Assembly (NCBI GenBank): GCA_963691815.1
Contig: OY829668.1
Span: forward strand, 18,147,953-18,211,952
Direction: 5' to 3'
Source of the DNA: Echiichthys vipera
Lineage: Eukaryota; Chordata; Actinopteri; Perciformes; Trachinidae
DNA: 64,000 bases
Part shown: positions 10,518 through 18,954 of the stretch, in pieces
Layout of the letters: each line of letters starts with the position of its first letter
Position numbering within the stretch: the stretch's first letter is position 1
Notes under the pieces: generated by a model
The model's input: the letters and a program-made list of their open reading frames with translations, nothing else
Databases searched by the model: none
Told to the model about the DNA's origin: nothing
Position numbers and translations under genes: made by a program

Positions 10518-11876
10518 ATTCAATTCAATTCAATTTTATTTATAGTGCCAAATCATAACAAAAGTTATCTCAGGACACTTTATAAACTAGGTAAAGACCA
10601 CACTCTATGACTTATTTATGATACACATAGACCCAACAATTCCCCCGTAGAGTACGGTGGCAACGAAAACCTTCCCTATTACAGACAGGAACGTCAGACA
10701 GACCCAGCTCTGAGGAGGACCGCCATCTTGTCTGCAGCGGTTGGGGAGGAAGAAAAGGAGAGAGAAAGAGAAAAAAGACAGACAGATGGACAGAGAGAGA
10801 CAAAGACAGACACAAAGAAAGAGACAGACACACTTCCAGTAACTATAATAATATTTATAGTAATGTGAATATGACTTATATGTTATGGCAGTTAATACAG
10901 CAGAATAGTAGAAACAAACACAGCTAAGGTGATAGATTATAATCGTAGCAGGAAATGTCATTCAGGCAGCAGGCACCACCACGATCAGCAGAGACCTGCG
11001 AGACGACAAAGCACAAACAACACCGGGGAAGAAGTTGAATTAGTAACATGCATTGATGAGACATTACTGATACAGACAGAGAGGAGAGAAGCTCAGAGTA
11101 TCTCGAAAAGTATTATCCCCCGGCAGACTAGGCCTATAGCAGAATCATTAAGCAGAAAAAAATCAGCTTAAAAATAACAACATTGCTAAGGGCTTGTAAG
11201 CCCTAGCTGTAAGCTTTATCAAAGAGGAAAGTTTTCTAGTTTACTCTTAAATATGGGGACAGTGTCTGCCTCCCGAATAACACTTGGGAGTTTGTTCCAC
11301 AGGAGAGGAGCTTGGTAGCTGAAGGCTCTGCCTCCACTTCTACTTTTGGAGACTCTAGGAACGACAAGTAGCCCTGCATTCTCAGAGCGCAGAGATCTAG
11401 TCGGGTAATACGGTACTATGACGGAGCCTGACCAATAAGAGCTTTGTAGGTAAGGAGAAGGATTTTAAATTCTATTCTAGATTTTACAGGTAGCCAGTGC
11501 AGAGAAGCTAATAAAGGAGAAATATGTTCTCTTCGATTTGTTTTAGTTAGGACACGAGCTGCAGCATTTTGGACCAACTGGAGACTCTTAACAGACTTAT
11601 TGGAGCAGCCTGATAATAAGGAGTTGCAGTAGTCCAGCCTAGAAGTAACAAATGCATGGACTAGGTTTTCTGCATCTTTCTGAGACACAATGTTTCTAAT
11701 TTTCGCAATATTACGCAGGTGAAAATATACAGTCCTTGTCGTAAATTTTATGTGAGAATCGAATGACATATCCTGATCAAAAATAACATCCAGATTCCTT
11801 ACTGTGGTGCTGGAGGACAACACAACATCATCCAGAGTAACAATGTCTTTAGCTTTTGAGTTTCAGAGGCCTTACT
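10518..11876 (-). mobile_element. L2 LINE, 3' half with complete tail
   Basis: The minus-strand frame 11823-11416 reads VRNLDVIFDQDMSFDSHIKF, FVTSRLDYCNSLLSGC, LQLVQNAAARVLT and SLHWLPVKSRIEFKILLLTY. These are hallmarks of the L2 ORF2 C-terminal part. Beyond it lie the 3' untranslated region and a (TTGAA)n tail that ends near 10518. The 5' break at about 11876 abuts sequence homologous to 39930 in front of gene 4 exon 1, so the element inserted just upstream of the gene 2 promoter. Confidence 0.9.
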
Positions 11877-12059
11877 AAAGCATCTTTATTTCGCCTGGAT
11901 GACTGGACTAAGATAAAGAAACTCATGGAATATCTGGACAGCATTGGACTTTAGAACTAAATATAAACAGCTGTTAAAACGACAGTTTATAACAAACTGG
12001 AGAGGGCATCAGTACGCCATTGCATAAGAATAAGGAGACTTTTATTTTGACAGTCATCC

Positions 12060-12072
12060 CCGAAAGTGACGT
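12060..12072 (+). promoter_or_regulatory. Damaged ETS/CRE-like promoter motif of gene 2
   Basis: CCGAAAGTGACGT lies 82 bases before the exon 1 ATG. The paralogous site at 40074 reads CCGGAAGTGACGT, an ETS core joined to a CRE half-site. Here the GGAA core is GAAA. Transcription-factor use is inferred from consensus only. Confidence 0.45.
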
Positions 12073-12153
12073 TGGATATTTCCCGACCTAAACATCGGGA
12101 GCAGTGAGCGGAGAGAAGCCGTTAGTTGAATCCAAATAACGGCAGAAAAACCG

Positions 12154-12235
12154 ATGTTTGTTTGTTCATCAGAGATGGACCGACACCGGAAACAGCTGGA
12201 GGTGGTTATAAAACCGGAAACGAAGCTGCGAGGAG
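12154..12235 (+). CDS. First coding exon of gene 2
   Basis: Begins ATG TTT GTT and encodes MFVCSSEMDRHRKQLEVV, IKPETKLRG plus one base. An in-frame TGA lies at 12127-12129. The donor is GGAG|GTTTGT and leaves phase 1, which fits the exon at 14220: the joined reading is KLRG-A-LPSDV. The RKQLEVVIKPE...KLR string resembles the end of the longer first exon of related fish zinc-finger genes, which normally starts with an extra helical segment not seen here. The partner at 40168-40255 is almost the same. Confidence 0.7.
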
Positions 12236-12640
12236 GTTTGTTTTCGTTCTACTGCTTTGCTAATGATGCTAAGCTAACGTTAGCTACTACAACATTCACA
12301 CTCAAGCAGCCTGTTAGCCGTAGCTAGCTCCTGAAGTTTCTCAGAGGATTTGTATTGATCCTCCAGGATTCATTCAGAGTCTTTACTGTTAATGACTTGA
12401 TGTCTTTATGGATGAGAGGAGCAAAACCAGACCGCGGGGAAGTCAGTTTGAAGTTGGATATTGGACGGATATTCACCCCGGTTCCAGTCGCGATCATACC
12501 GAGGCTTTGTCAGCGTTAGCCGCAGTTTGCCCAGTGCGGACTGCAGGAGAACGACCGCAGGGCCTCGCGATGAATCGCTGGAAACTGATATAGGGACCGT
12601 CATTAAATTACTTCACATAAATATATGAACACAAAATAAT
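12236..12640 (+). other. Start of gene 2 intron
   Basis: The first 165 bases still resemble the intron after gene 4 exon 1 (TCTCAGAGGATTTGTATTGA, CATTCAGAGTCTT-ACTGTTA). After about 12400 the two copies part. Nothing else recognised. Confidence 0.55.
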
Positions 12641-13095
12641 CGCATTTTTTTCTTAGTTTTCATGTCATTTGACCCAGTGAGCCCAAACCTGTATTAAATG
12701 ATATATCTAAACTGATAAAATAAGACACCACTTTTAGCGCTTCATATTTTTTTAGGAATATTAATATGCAGAATTTTTTTTTCAATAGCTTTTAATGTCA
12801 TGTGACCCAGTGACTCCAAATCAGTATCACATTGTATTATTAAAGTGGACACATAAAAACCACCACCTTTTTTAGTATTACTATTTTAGTGATTTGTCTC
12901 TTTTTTATGAATATTAATATATAGAAATTATCTTTTGTTTTAATAGCTTCGATGTCATGTGACCCAGTGACTCCAAACCAATATCCAGTTTACAGCTAAA
13001 GTGGACACATAAGACACACTTTTTTTGGTATTATCGTGCTTTGTCTATTGTTTATGAATATTAATGTGCAGAAATGGTCATTTTTTTCAATAGTA
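12640..13095. repeat. Tandem repeat, about three units of 134-155 bases
   Basis: The anchor GTCATGTGACCCAGTGACTC occurs at 12798 and 12953, with an earlier GTCATTTGACCCAGTGAGCC at 12664. Each is followed by AAAGTGGACACATAA-like and GAATATTAATAT-like segments. It lies in the gene 2 intron and has no counterpart in the gene 4 intron. Confidence 0.8.
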
Positions 13096-13962
13096 TTCTA
13101 TCATATTCCCTCCACCATTTAGGAGGATCACTCACAGTCCTAACTGACCGCAAGTAGCTTGAAAGTTCTGCTCTCTCTCTAGCAAAATGATTATGGCTGG
13201 GTAATTAGTACCGTGGGTCAATTGCTTTTAACATATTGATGAAACCCTTTTTCTCGACCAAGGCTATAGGGACCATGTCCTTGGCAACATGGTATGCCAC
13301 CGCCGTAGTTATGTCGCGCCACTTCTTACTTTTATGGTCATAAGGCACAACAATGAATAATGACGCTTTCAAGAAGCTTACCTTCGGGAGAGAGACATTC
13401 TGCGACTGCGAGCCTTGGGCCGCAGCAGCACCACGTAGCACACTCTCTTTATACAGCAGTCGGTGGGTCTGCTGCAGGTGGCTGAAGAGATTTGTTGTTG
13501 TTACCTTTTTCATGCACTCTTTGCAAAATCACGTCGCTTTGCTGTTCCTCTTGAATCCTAAATCCAAAATACCTCCAAATAACATCGGTTGTAGGCTCGG
13601 AGTGCTCGGAGGGCAGCAGCGGCCTTATGAAATAGCGCTCGCAAGGCAACATCAAGATAAGATATAATATACTGGTATAGCAATATTGTCTTAATTTCAT
13701 ATCTCTTTTTTAAATTAAGCTATTTTTTGGCAGTTTTCCAAGCCTTTACCGTATAGGACAGACAGGACACGGGGCAAGAGAGAGAGGGGGAGACATGCAG
13801 CAAAGTCAAAAGTCAAACCCACGGCCGCTGGCTTGAGGACCCTCAGCCTCCAAACGTGGGGCGACCACTCTAACCCCTGTTCTACTGGCCACCCCTCATA
13901 TCTCTTTTTTTTCTAAATATACCAATATAACTCTTACTGCTGGTATATCGCCCAGCCCTATG
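13090..13962 (-). mobile_element. hAT remnant with BED finger, internally deleted
   Basis: On the minus strand an end reading TAGGGCTGGGCGATATACCA near 13962 is typical of hAT termini. Then comes a BED-type finger across two frames (TTDVIWRYFGFRIQEEQQSD near 13590, KKVTTTNLFSHLQQTH near 13500), then KKWRDITTAVAYHVAKDM and GFINMLKAIDPRY to about 13205. Past it, ELSSYLRS and PPKWWREY suggest a direct join to the C-terminal region, so most of the catalytic core is missing. A SINE sits inside it (13712-13895). Confidence 0.7.
13712..13895 (-). mobile_element. tRNA-derived SINE with target-site duplication
   Basis: Reverse copy of the SINE type at 4320 (GGGGGAGACATGCAGCAAAG, ACGGCCGCTGGCTTGAGGAC). 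It is flanked by TCATATCTCTTTTTT at 13697-13711 and again at about 13896-13911, a 15-base target duplication. It inserted into the hAT remnant. Confidence 0.85.
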
Positions 13963-14219
13963 CAGTAACAAACAGTGTCCACAAAACAATGTTGTTTAGA
14001 AGTGTTCCTGAGCCCATGCAGGGCTGTCCACTACAGAATACTTTTTAATGCAGTGCCATCTGAGGGCCTGAAAATCACTAATCACATCCACTCTTGATTT
14101 TCAGCCATGTCCCTTGTGTACAAATTCACACCTGGAAATCAATAAAGCGTTTATTTTTCTAATTAGCAAAGAACTGTATTGTTAATATCACATTAATGGC
14201 CGTTTGTTTTTGTTTTCAG

Positions 14220-14689
14220 CTTTACCTTCAGATGTCCAGAAAGTGATTGTTGGTGAAGAACATCTACAGGAGTGCAGCTCCAGTCTGGACCAGGAGGACC
14301 CAGAGCCCCCACACATTAAAGAGGAACAGGAGGAACTCTGGATCAGTCAGGAGGGAGAGCAGCTTCAGGGAATGGAGGAGGCTGATATCAAGATCTCATT
14401 CACTCCAGTCTCTGTGAAGAGTGAATATGATGAAGAGAAACCTCAGTCCTCACAGCTTCATCCAAGACAAACTGTACAGATAAAAATAGAAGCTGATGAA
14501 GAGGACTGTGGAGGACCAGAACCAGCCAGAAACTCTGATCCAGATACATATTTAAGATCAGATACTGATGACAAGACTGGAGACTCTTCTGAACCTGAGA
14601 CTGATGACAGTGATGATTGCAAACAGACCAGAGAACCTCAATCAGGTTTAAACTCTATGAGTAAAGATGAATTTGCTGTCTTGATTTAA
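14220..14689 (+). CDS. Gene 2: acidic N-terminal exon without zinc fingers
   Basis: Same family as gene 1. After the TGTTTTCAG acceptor the phase-1 frame gives LPSDVQKVIVGEEHLQECSS, PHIKEEQEELWISQEGEQLQ, EEDCGGPEPARNSDPD and SSEPETDDSDDCKQTREPQS, then ends FAVLI at 14689. The acidic region is full length and undamaged relative to genes 1 and 4, but the stop falls exactly where the finger array should begin. Only a broken single finger follows (14715-14870). Joined to the exon at 12154, it could encode a finger-less protein of roughly 180 residues that cannot bind DNA through C2H2 fingers. Either it is a recently decayed pseudogene or a truncated product; its promoter motif is also altered. 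W to C in HLQEC and DDC differs from the paralogs. Confidence 0.7.
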
Positions 14690-14714
14690 GATATAGTGCT
14701 CGATAAAAAAAAAA

Positions 14715-14870
14715 AGTTTTCCTAATCTAATTGTGGGGAACAATTTGGCCACAAAAGACATCTGAAAAGACACCAAATTATTCAAACAGGGGAGAAAGCA
14801 TTTAGCTACAGTCTTTAAGACATGTTCAGCTGTTCGTCATCAGTCCTTTTAATTTCATCAAAGTCAAAGT
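14715..14870 (+). pseudogene. Remnant single C2H2 finger and spacer of gene 2
   Basis: Out of frame with the stop at 14689, one frame reads FS-stop-SNCGEQFGHKRHLKRHQII then QTGEKAFSYSL and a stop. The first zinc Cys is replaced by TAA and the last His by Gln. After it, CGTCATCAGTCC...CATCAAAGTCAAAGT matches the spacer start behind gene 1 and inside gene 5. Confidence 0.75.
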
Positions 14871-14884
14871 GATGAGTAACAGAA

Positions 14885-15025
14885 AGGAAGTCCCTCAGCA
14901 GATTTGGCCTATAGCAGCAGAACTAAAGTCTGGACCAAAAAAAACCTGAGCCAGCCCTAATTATAAACTTTATCAAAGAGGAAAGTTTGAAGTCGAGCAG
15001 AAGGATCTGCCTTCCATTCTTTCTT
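14885..15025 (-). mobile_element. L2 fragment behind gene 2
   Basis: GTCCCTCAGCAGATTTGGCC, ATAGCAGCAGAACTAAAG and AAACTTTATCAAAGAGGAAA match the L2 fragment at 3575 behind gene 1 at the equivalent place. It breaks off where the minisatellite begins. Confidence 0.75.
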
Positions 15026-15039
15026 TACCACTCTTACTG

Positions 15040-15605
15040 TTAGTCTTTTCACAGTGTGGTATTAGTACTTTTACTGAGACACAGTCTTCACCGTGTGGTA
15101 TTAGTACTTTTACTGAGACACAGTCTTTTCACAGTGTGGTATTAGTACTTTTACTGAGACACAGTCTTCACCGTGTGGTATTAGTACTTTTACTGAGACA
15201 CAGTCTTTTCACAGTGTGGTATTAGTACTTTTACTGAGACACAGTCTTTTCACAGTGTGGTATTAGTACTTTTACTGAGACACAGTCTTCACAGTGTAGT
15301 ATTAGTACTTTGAATGTGCCACAGTCTTTTCAGTTTGGTATTAGTACTTTTACTGAGACACAGTGTTTTCAGTGTGGTTGTAGTACTTTTACTGAGACAC
15401 AGTGTTTTCACAGTGTGGTATTAGTACTTTTACTGAGACACAGTGTTTTCAGTGTGGTATTAGTACTTTTACTGAGACAGTCTTTTCACAGTGTGGTATT
15501 AGTACTTCTACTGAGACACAGTCTTTTCACAGTGTGGTATTAGTACTTTTACTGAGACACAGGGTTTTCACAGTGTGGTATTAGTACTTTTACTGAGACA
15601 GTCTT
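15040..15605. repeat. Minisatellite, about 14 units of 37-41 bases
   Basis: Unit of the type GTGTGGTATTAGTACTTTTA + CTGAGACACAGTCTTTTCAC. About fourteen ATTAGTACT anchors can be counted. The first four units alternate 39 and 41 bases (CACCGTG versus TTTTCACAGTG versions), a two-unit higher-order pattern; later units are less regular. Open frames inside (15310-15584) are translations of the repeat. Confidence 0.95.
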
Positions 15606-15717
15606 CTGAGTTCAGTGTGACCTTGTTGGCTGGAGGAAGTGTACACTGCAGCGTTCCTTAGATAAGAGCTGCAGCTGTTTTCATTCTAACATCCACCATA
15701 TTCTCAGCACTTGGTGG

Positions 15718-15939
15718 ATGAGAGTGAAACAAGAAGAGACATCTGTGACTGAATATCTCTGTGTGCTTTTAGAGCAGGACTACTACAAGAGCAGAATGGA
15801 GGAGGACAAGAAGAAGCTGCAGCAGTGGAGAAACACCGTCCCCAGAAGAGCTGCAGCAGGCTCGTCCTCTGATCCCACCGATGTTCAGGTCAGTGACCAA
15901 GAGTCAGACAGTGAAGAAACATTCTACATTTATTTTTAA
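15718..15939 (+). CDS. Possible orphan exon, coiled-coil-like
   Basis: Open frame reading LLEQDYYKSRMEEDKKKLQQ, WRNTVPRRAAAGSSSDPTDV, SDQESDSEE. Inside it, a pyrimidine-rich GTGTGCTTTTAG acceptor at 15772 and a strong GTTCAG|GTCAGT donor at 15888 would define a 116-base exon. The product is charged and helix-prone, then Ser-rich. I do not recognise the family. It lies between the minisatellite and gene 3 and could belong to gene 3, to another host gene, or be chance. Confidence 0.35.
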   Translation: MRVKQEETSVTEYLCVLLEQDYYKSRMEEDKKKLQQWRNTVPRRAAAGSSSDPTDVQVSDQESDSEETFYIYF

Positions 15940-16029
15940 TAAATATTTTCTTAAAAATCCATTGAATGTTACCTCGGGTCTTCCAAATCAAATCCAGAAG
16001 TTATTATTCAGAGATCCTGTGTGTAACAT

Positions 16030-16620
16030 TCTACATACCCTCTTAAACTGATGGCAAAACCATGTAGCTCCACGACCTCTCCATTTGGAATGAAACAGCC
16101 GCTGCAGATTGTGTGTAGCGGTGGCCCAGCATGTGTGGACTCACTCTCATGGTGGTACAACAAAACCCTTTCCCCTGGTGCTGATATAAATCCTAGAGGA
16201 AACACTGACATCCAACCTACATCCAGCTCTGCCCCTCTCTTCACCCGAGCGTTCAAAACATGCGGCCTCAGACGATGCAATAACCTTGTCAATCATCAAC
16301 CTTCAGTACCATGCACACTTATGAGCATCCTTTGATTGAACGTGGTGAACGTTAGTTATAGACAATCCATGATCAGCACAGAAGTCTAATAACAAACGAC
16401 CACTCAGGCGTAGAGGCTGTTTCTCCCAATCACGCCTCTCCAAGTATCTCCATCATTGCCCATGTGGGTGTCCCATCAGAACTACAGATTCATACCTACA
16501 TTCATACTTCAGATCCCCTACTGGAGCCAAATGCAGGACTCTATTCAGGGTCTCCAAGAAGGCTGATACTCCGAGCTGCCGTTGGTGCATATACACAAAC
16601 AGCAGGCAGACTCTGAGTGC
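16030..16620 (-). mobile_element. Non-LTR retrotransposon endonuclease remnant
   Basis: Minus-strand pieces read FLETLNRVLHLAPVGDLKYE near 16550, VVLMGHPHGQ near 16470, GRLLLDFCADHGLSITN near 16380, KDAHKCAWY near 16310 and RPHVLNARVKRGAEL near 16250. The DAHK.TWY...VKRGAEL.. pattern occurs in fish LINE endonuclease domains. Several stops. Clade not assigned. Confidence 0.6.
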
Positions 16621-16949
16621 ACTGTATTTTACTGCTTCTATTTAAAATCATCTCTTGCCTATTCTCTTTAAAACAAACAAATATACCACCTTTTTGCTGC
16701 TTTTAAATCTGAATTATGTTCACTTTTTACTTTTAAAAAGTTATATCCACACAATTCAACATATCATTAATATGATTCAGTGTATAGTGCACTTGAATTG
16801 GTTACCTGATTTGCAATAGAGTATTATGGACATAATGAAGATACAGCACTTGGATTGATTATCAGTTCTGTTTCACTTCAAACTCACATTATTGTAGAGA
16901 GACAAACCACAACACTGGTCAAAGACACTCTGCCCATTAAGGAGCTCAT

Positions 16950-17605
16950 TGGAGTGACCCTGAATAGTCGACGCTTCGATTCAAGGAGCTTGATTCGACA
17001 CAGTCGAATCGTCGCAAAATGTGGTTATGAAACAATGGATTATTCTGGCTCTGGGGGTGCTGAATGTCTGATCTTACATATAGATGCTTGGTTTCTCCCA
17101 ATAAACCATGATAAATAGCCTATTTGGGTATAAATATAAGCCTATTAATAAGTACTGTTGCTAAATATGTGCAAATAACCCATTTGCTTTTAATCTATCT
17201 CCTTACTGTGTGGGAATAACCCCCTCCCCATCTTAGACCAAGTTATACTATCGTCAGGAAGGTACATGCTGCTGTCAGAGCGCATCTTGGCTGGGTTTTA
17301 AATCTATCTGTTCACCTGATATACAACAGGCTGCTACTTTTTAATCATCAGCATCATTTTATTTGAATATTTGCCCATTTTGTTGTTTTTCATTATAGAC
17401 GTTCAGTCGGACACAGTCTGACACATGAAAGTGAAACTACAGTTCTACAGTTTCCTATCAGAAATCAAATCTCTCAGTAACCCTCTGTCTGACTCACCAG
17501 CATGAGCCACTCACCACCCTGGATCAGAGGGTCCCCCAAAGAAAAAGAAAAAAAAACCTTGATTTGACAATCAGTCGACTATAGGCAAGACGTGACAAAT
17601 CAGAT
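16950..17605. repeat. Interspersed repeat with TCGACT-rich ends; partial partner at 41085
   Basis: The left part (CTGAATAGTCGACGCTTCGA, TGGTTATGAAACAATGGATT, TTGGTTTCTCCCAATAAACC) recurs at 41085-41290. A right part with CAGTCGACTATAGGCAAG at about 17572 may be the other end. No coding. Probably a non-autonomous DNA element; the class is a guess. Confidence 0.55.
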
Positions 17606-17877
17606 TTGGGGAGGAGGGGCCATCTTTGAGTATTTTGCCTATAAACCACAAGGACAAATCCTCCTCATGCTGTCTTTAATAAATGTCAAGGGGGTTCTGT
17701 AGGGATCAGAGACCTCTGCCACCACCAGGCCCCTCTGTGGACAAAGGTGCTAATGCATTAGTCAAACTAGAACACAGGTTTATGTTCAACAGACATGATC
17801 TAAATATTTTTTATGATAGCTCTCTTCCCCATGGCATCTCACTAACTTCCTCTCTGTTTGTCTGTTTGTTGCTATAG
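17606..17877 (+). other. Intron before gene 3
   Basis: Ends with GTTTGTTGCTATAG. From 17640 on it matches the minus strand at 6400-6130 (inverted relic). No coding sequence recognised. Confidence 0.6.
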
Positions 17878-18579
17878 AAACAGAGAAGAAGAAAGGCACT
17901 CAGATTTCACAGCTGTCAGCACTGTGACAAGTCCTTCCCATCACCGAGTCATTTAAAGATTCATGAGAGAGTTCACACTGGGGAGAAACCATACAGCTGT
18001 GAACAATGTGGGAAAGCTTTCTCTGACAAGGGTGTCCTAAAAAAACACCAACGCATTCACACTGGAGAGAAACCTTACAGCTGTGATCAATGTGGCATAG
18101 CATTCAATGAACCAGGTCACCTAAAGATTCATCGACGCATTCACACTGGAGAGAAACCACACTGGTGTGACCAATGTGGAAAAACTTTTTCCCGGGGCAG
18201 TGAGCTTAAATCTCACCAACGTGTGCACACTGGAGAGAAACCATACAGCTGCGAACAATGTGGGAAAACCTTTTCTCACAGGCGTAGTCTTAGAGCCCAT
18301 AAAAGCATTCACAGTGGAGAGAAGCCATACAATTGTAAACAATGTGGAAAAACCTTTTCTCTTCGACATAACCTGAAAACACATCAACGCATTCACACTG
18401 GAGAAAAACCGTTTTGGTGTGAACAATGTGGGAAAACCTTTTCTCAGAGTGGTAGCCTTAAATCCCACCAAAACACTCACACTGGAGAGAAACCGTATGA
18501 GTGTGAACAATGTGGGAAAACCTTTTCTCGGAGTGATAGCCTTAAATCCCACCAACGTGTTCACTCTGCATCCCTGTGA
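17878..18579 (+). CDS. C2H2 zinc-finger protein, gene 3 (eight-finger exon)
   Basis: Predicted nuclear DNA-binding protein of a different zinc-finger subfamily from genes 1, 2, 4 and 5. The frame is open from the CTATAG acceptor to a TGA at 18579, and an in-frame TAG coincides with the acceptor, so upstream exons are required. It starts KQRRRKALRFHSCQHCDKSF. Eight C2H2 fingers follow with HTGEKPY linkers and helix residues SPSHLKI, DKGVLKK, EPGHLKI, RGSELKS, HRRSLRA, LRHNLKT, QSGSLKS and RSDSLKS. All zinc ligands are present, so the array looks functional. The C-terminus is short (RVHSASL). Upstream exons were not identified. The minus strand carries a decayed copy of this exon's start at 5960-6130. 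Confidence 0.88.
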   Translation, partial: KQRRRKALRFHSCQHCDKSFPSPSHLKIHERVHTGEKPYSCEQCGKAFSDKGVLKKHQRIHTGEKPYSCDQCGIAFNEPGHLKIHRRIHTGEKPHWCDQCGKTFSRGSELKSHQRVHTGEKPYSCEQCGKTFSHRRSLRAHKSIHSGEKPYNCKQCGKTFSLRHNLKTHQRIHTGEKPFWCEQCGKTFSQSGSLKSHQNTHTGEKPYECEQCGKTFSRSDSLKSHQRVHSASL

Positions 18580-18954
18580 ACATTATTCAGAGTCATAGCC
18601 AGCTGTTTCCCTTCTCTCCATGCCCTGATAGAGATATTTGTGATATTTTGAGCTTCTCTCCATATTGAGGGCTGACCAACAGTGACTTTGTCGTTTAAAG
18701 CATGGACGTTATTATGGATATTTCTAGATGCAGGCTAAGAAATGCCTCTGTGAGCGAGGATCGTCTGACTGTTTGTGCTCTGAAATCGCTCTGCACCTGT
18801 GGTCTGATTTTCTATCCAACAAAAAATTAAAAATTGTGGACACCACTAGTATCTTTGGAGGTTTTTTAGGCATCTTTCTACTGAATTCCGGGGCTACTAG
18901 GACCAAACCATGCCTCTTTAAGCTTCAAACAACACCACAGAGGAATATGCAACC
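18580..18954. other. Gene 3 downstream flank / LINE 5' region
   Basis: No protein motif recognised. It contains no clear polyadenylation signal close to the stop. The part after about 18680 may be the 5' untranslated region of the following LINE. Confidence 0.4.

Noticed and set aside
10605..10961. Minus-strand Leu/Ser/Phe-rich frames
   Set aside because: They lie in the L2 3' untranslated region with CT-rich simple sequence.
15310..15584. Open frames rich in Val-Leu and Phe inside the minisatellite
   Set aside because: Periodic translation of the tandem unit, not a gene.
15040..15605. CRISPR-like regular array
   Set aside because: Units are head-to-tail without unique spacers, and the DNA is vertebrate.
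18121..18564. 147-codon minus-strand frame opposite gene 3
   Set aside because: Antisense shadow of the finger repeats.
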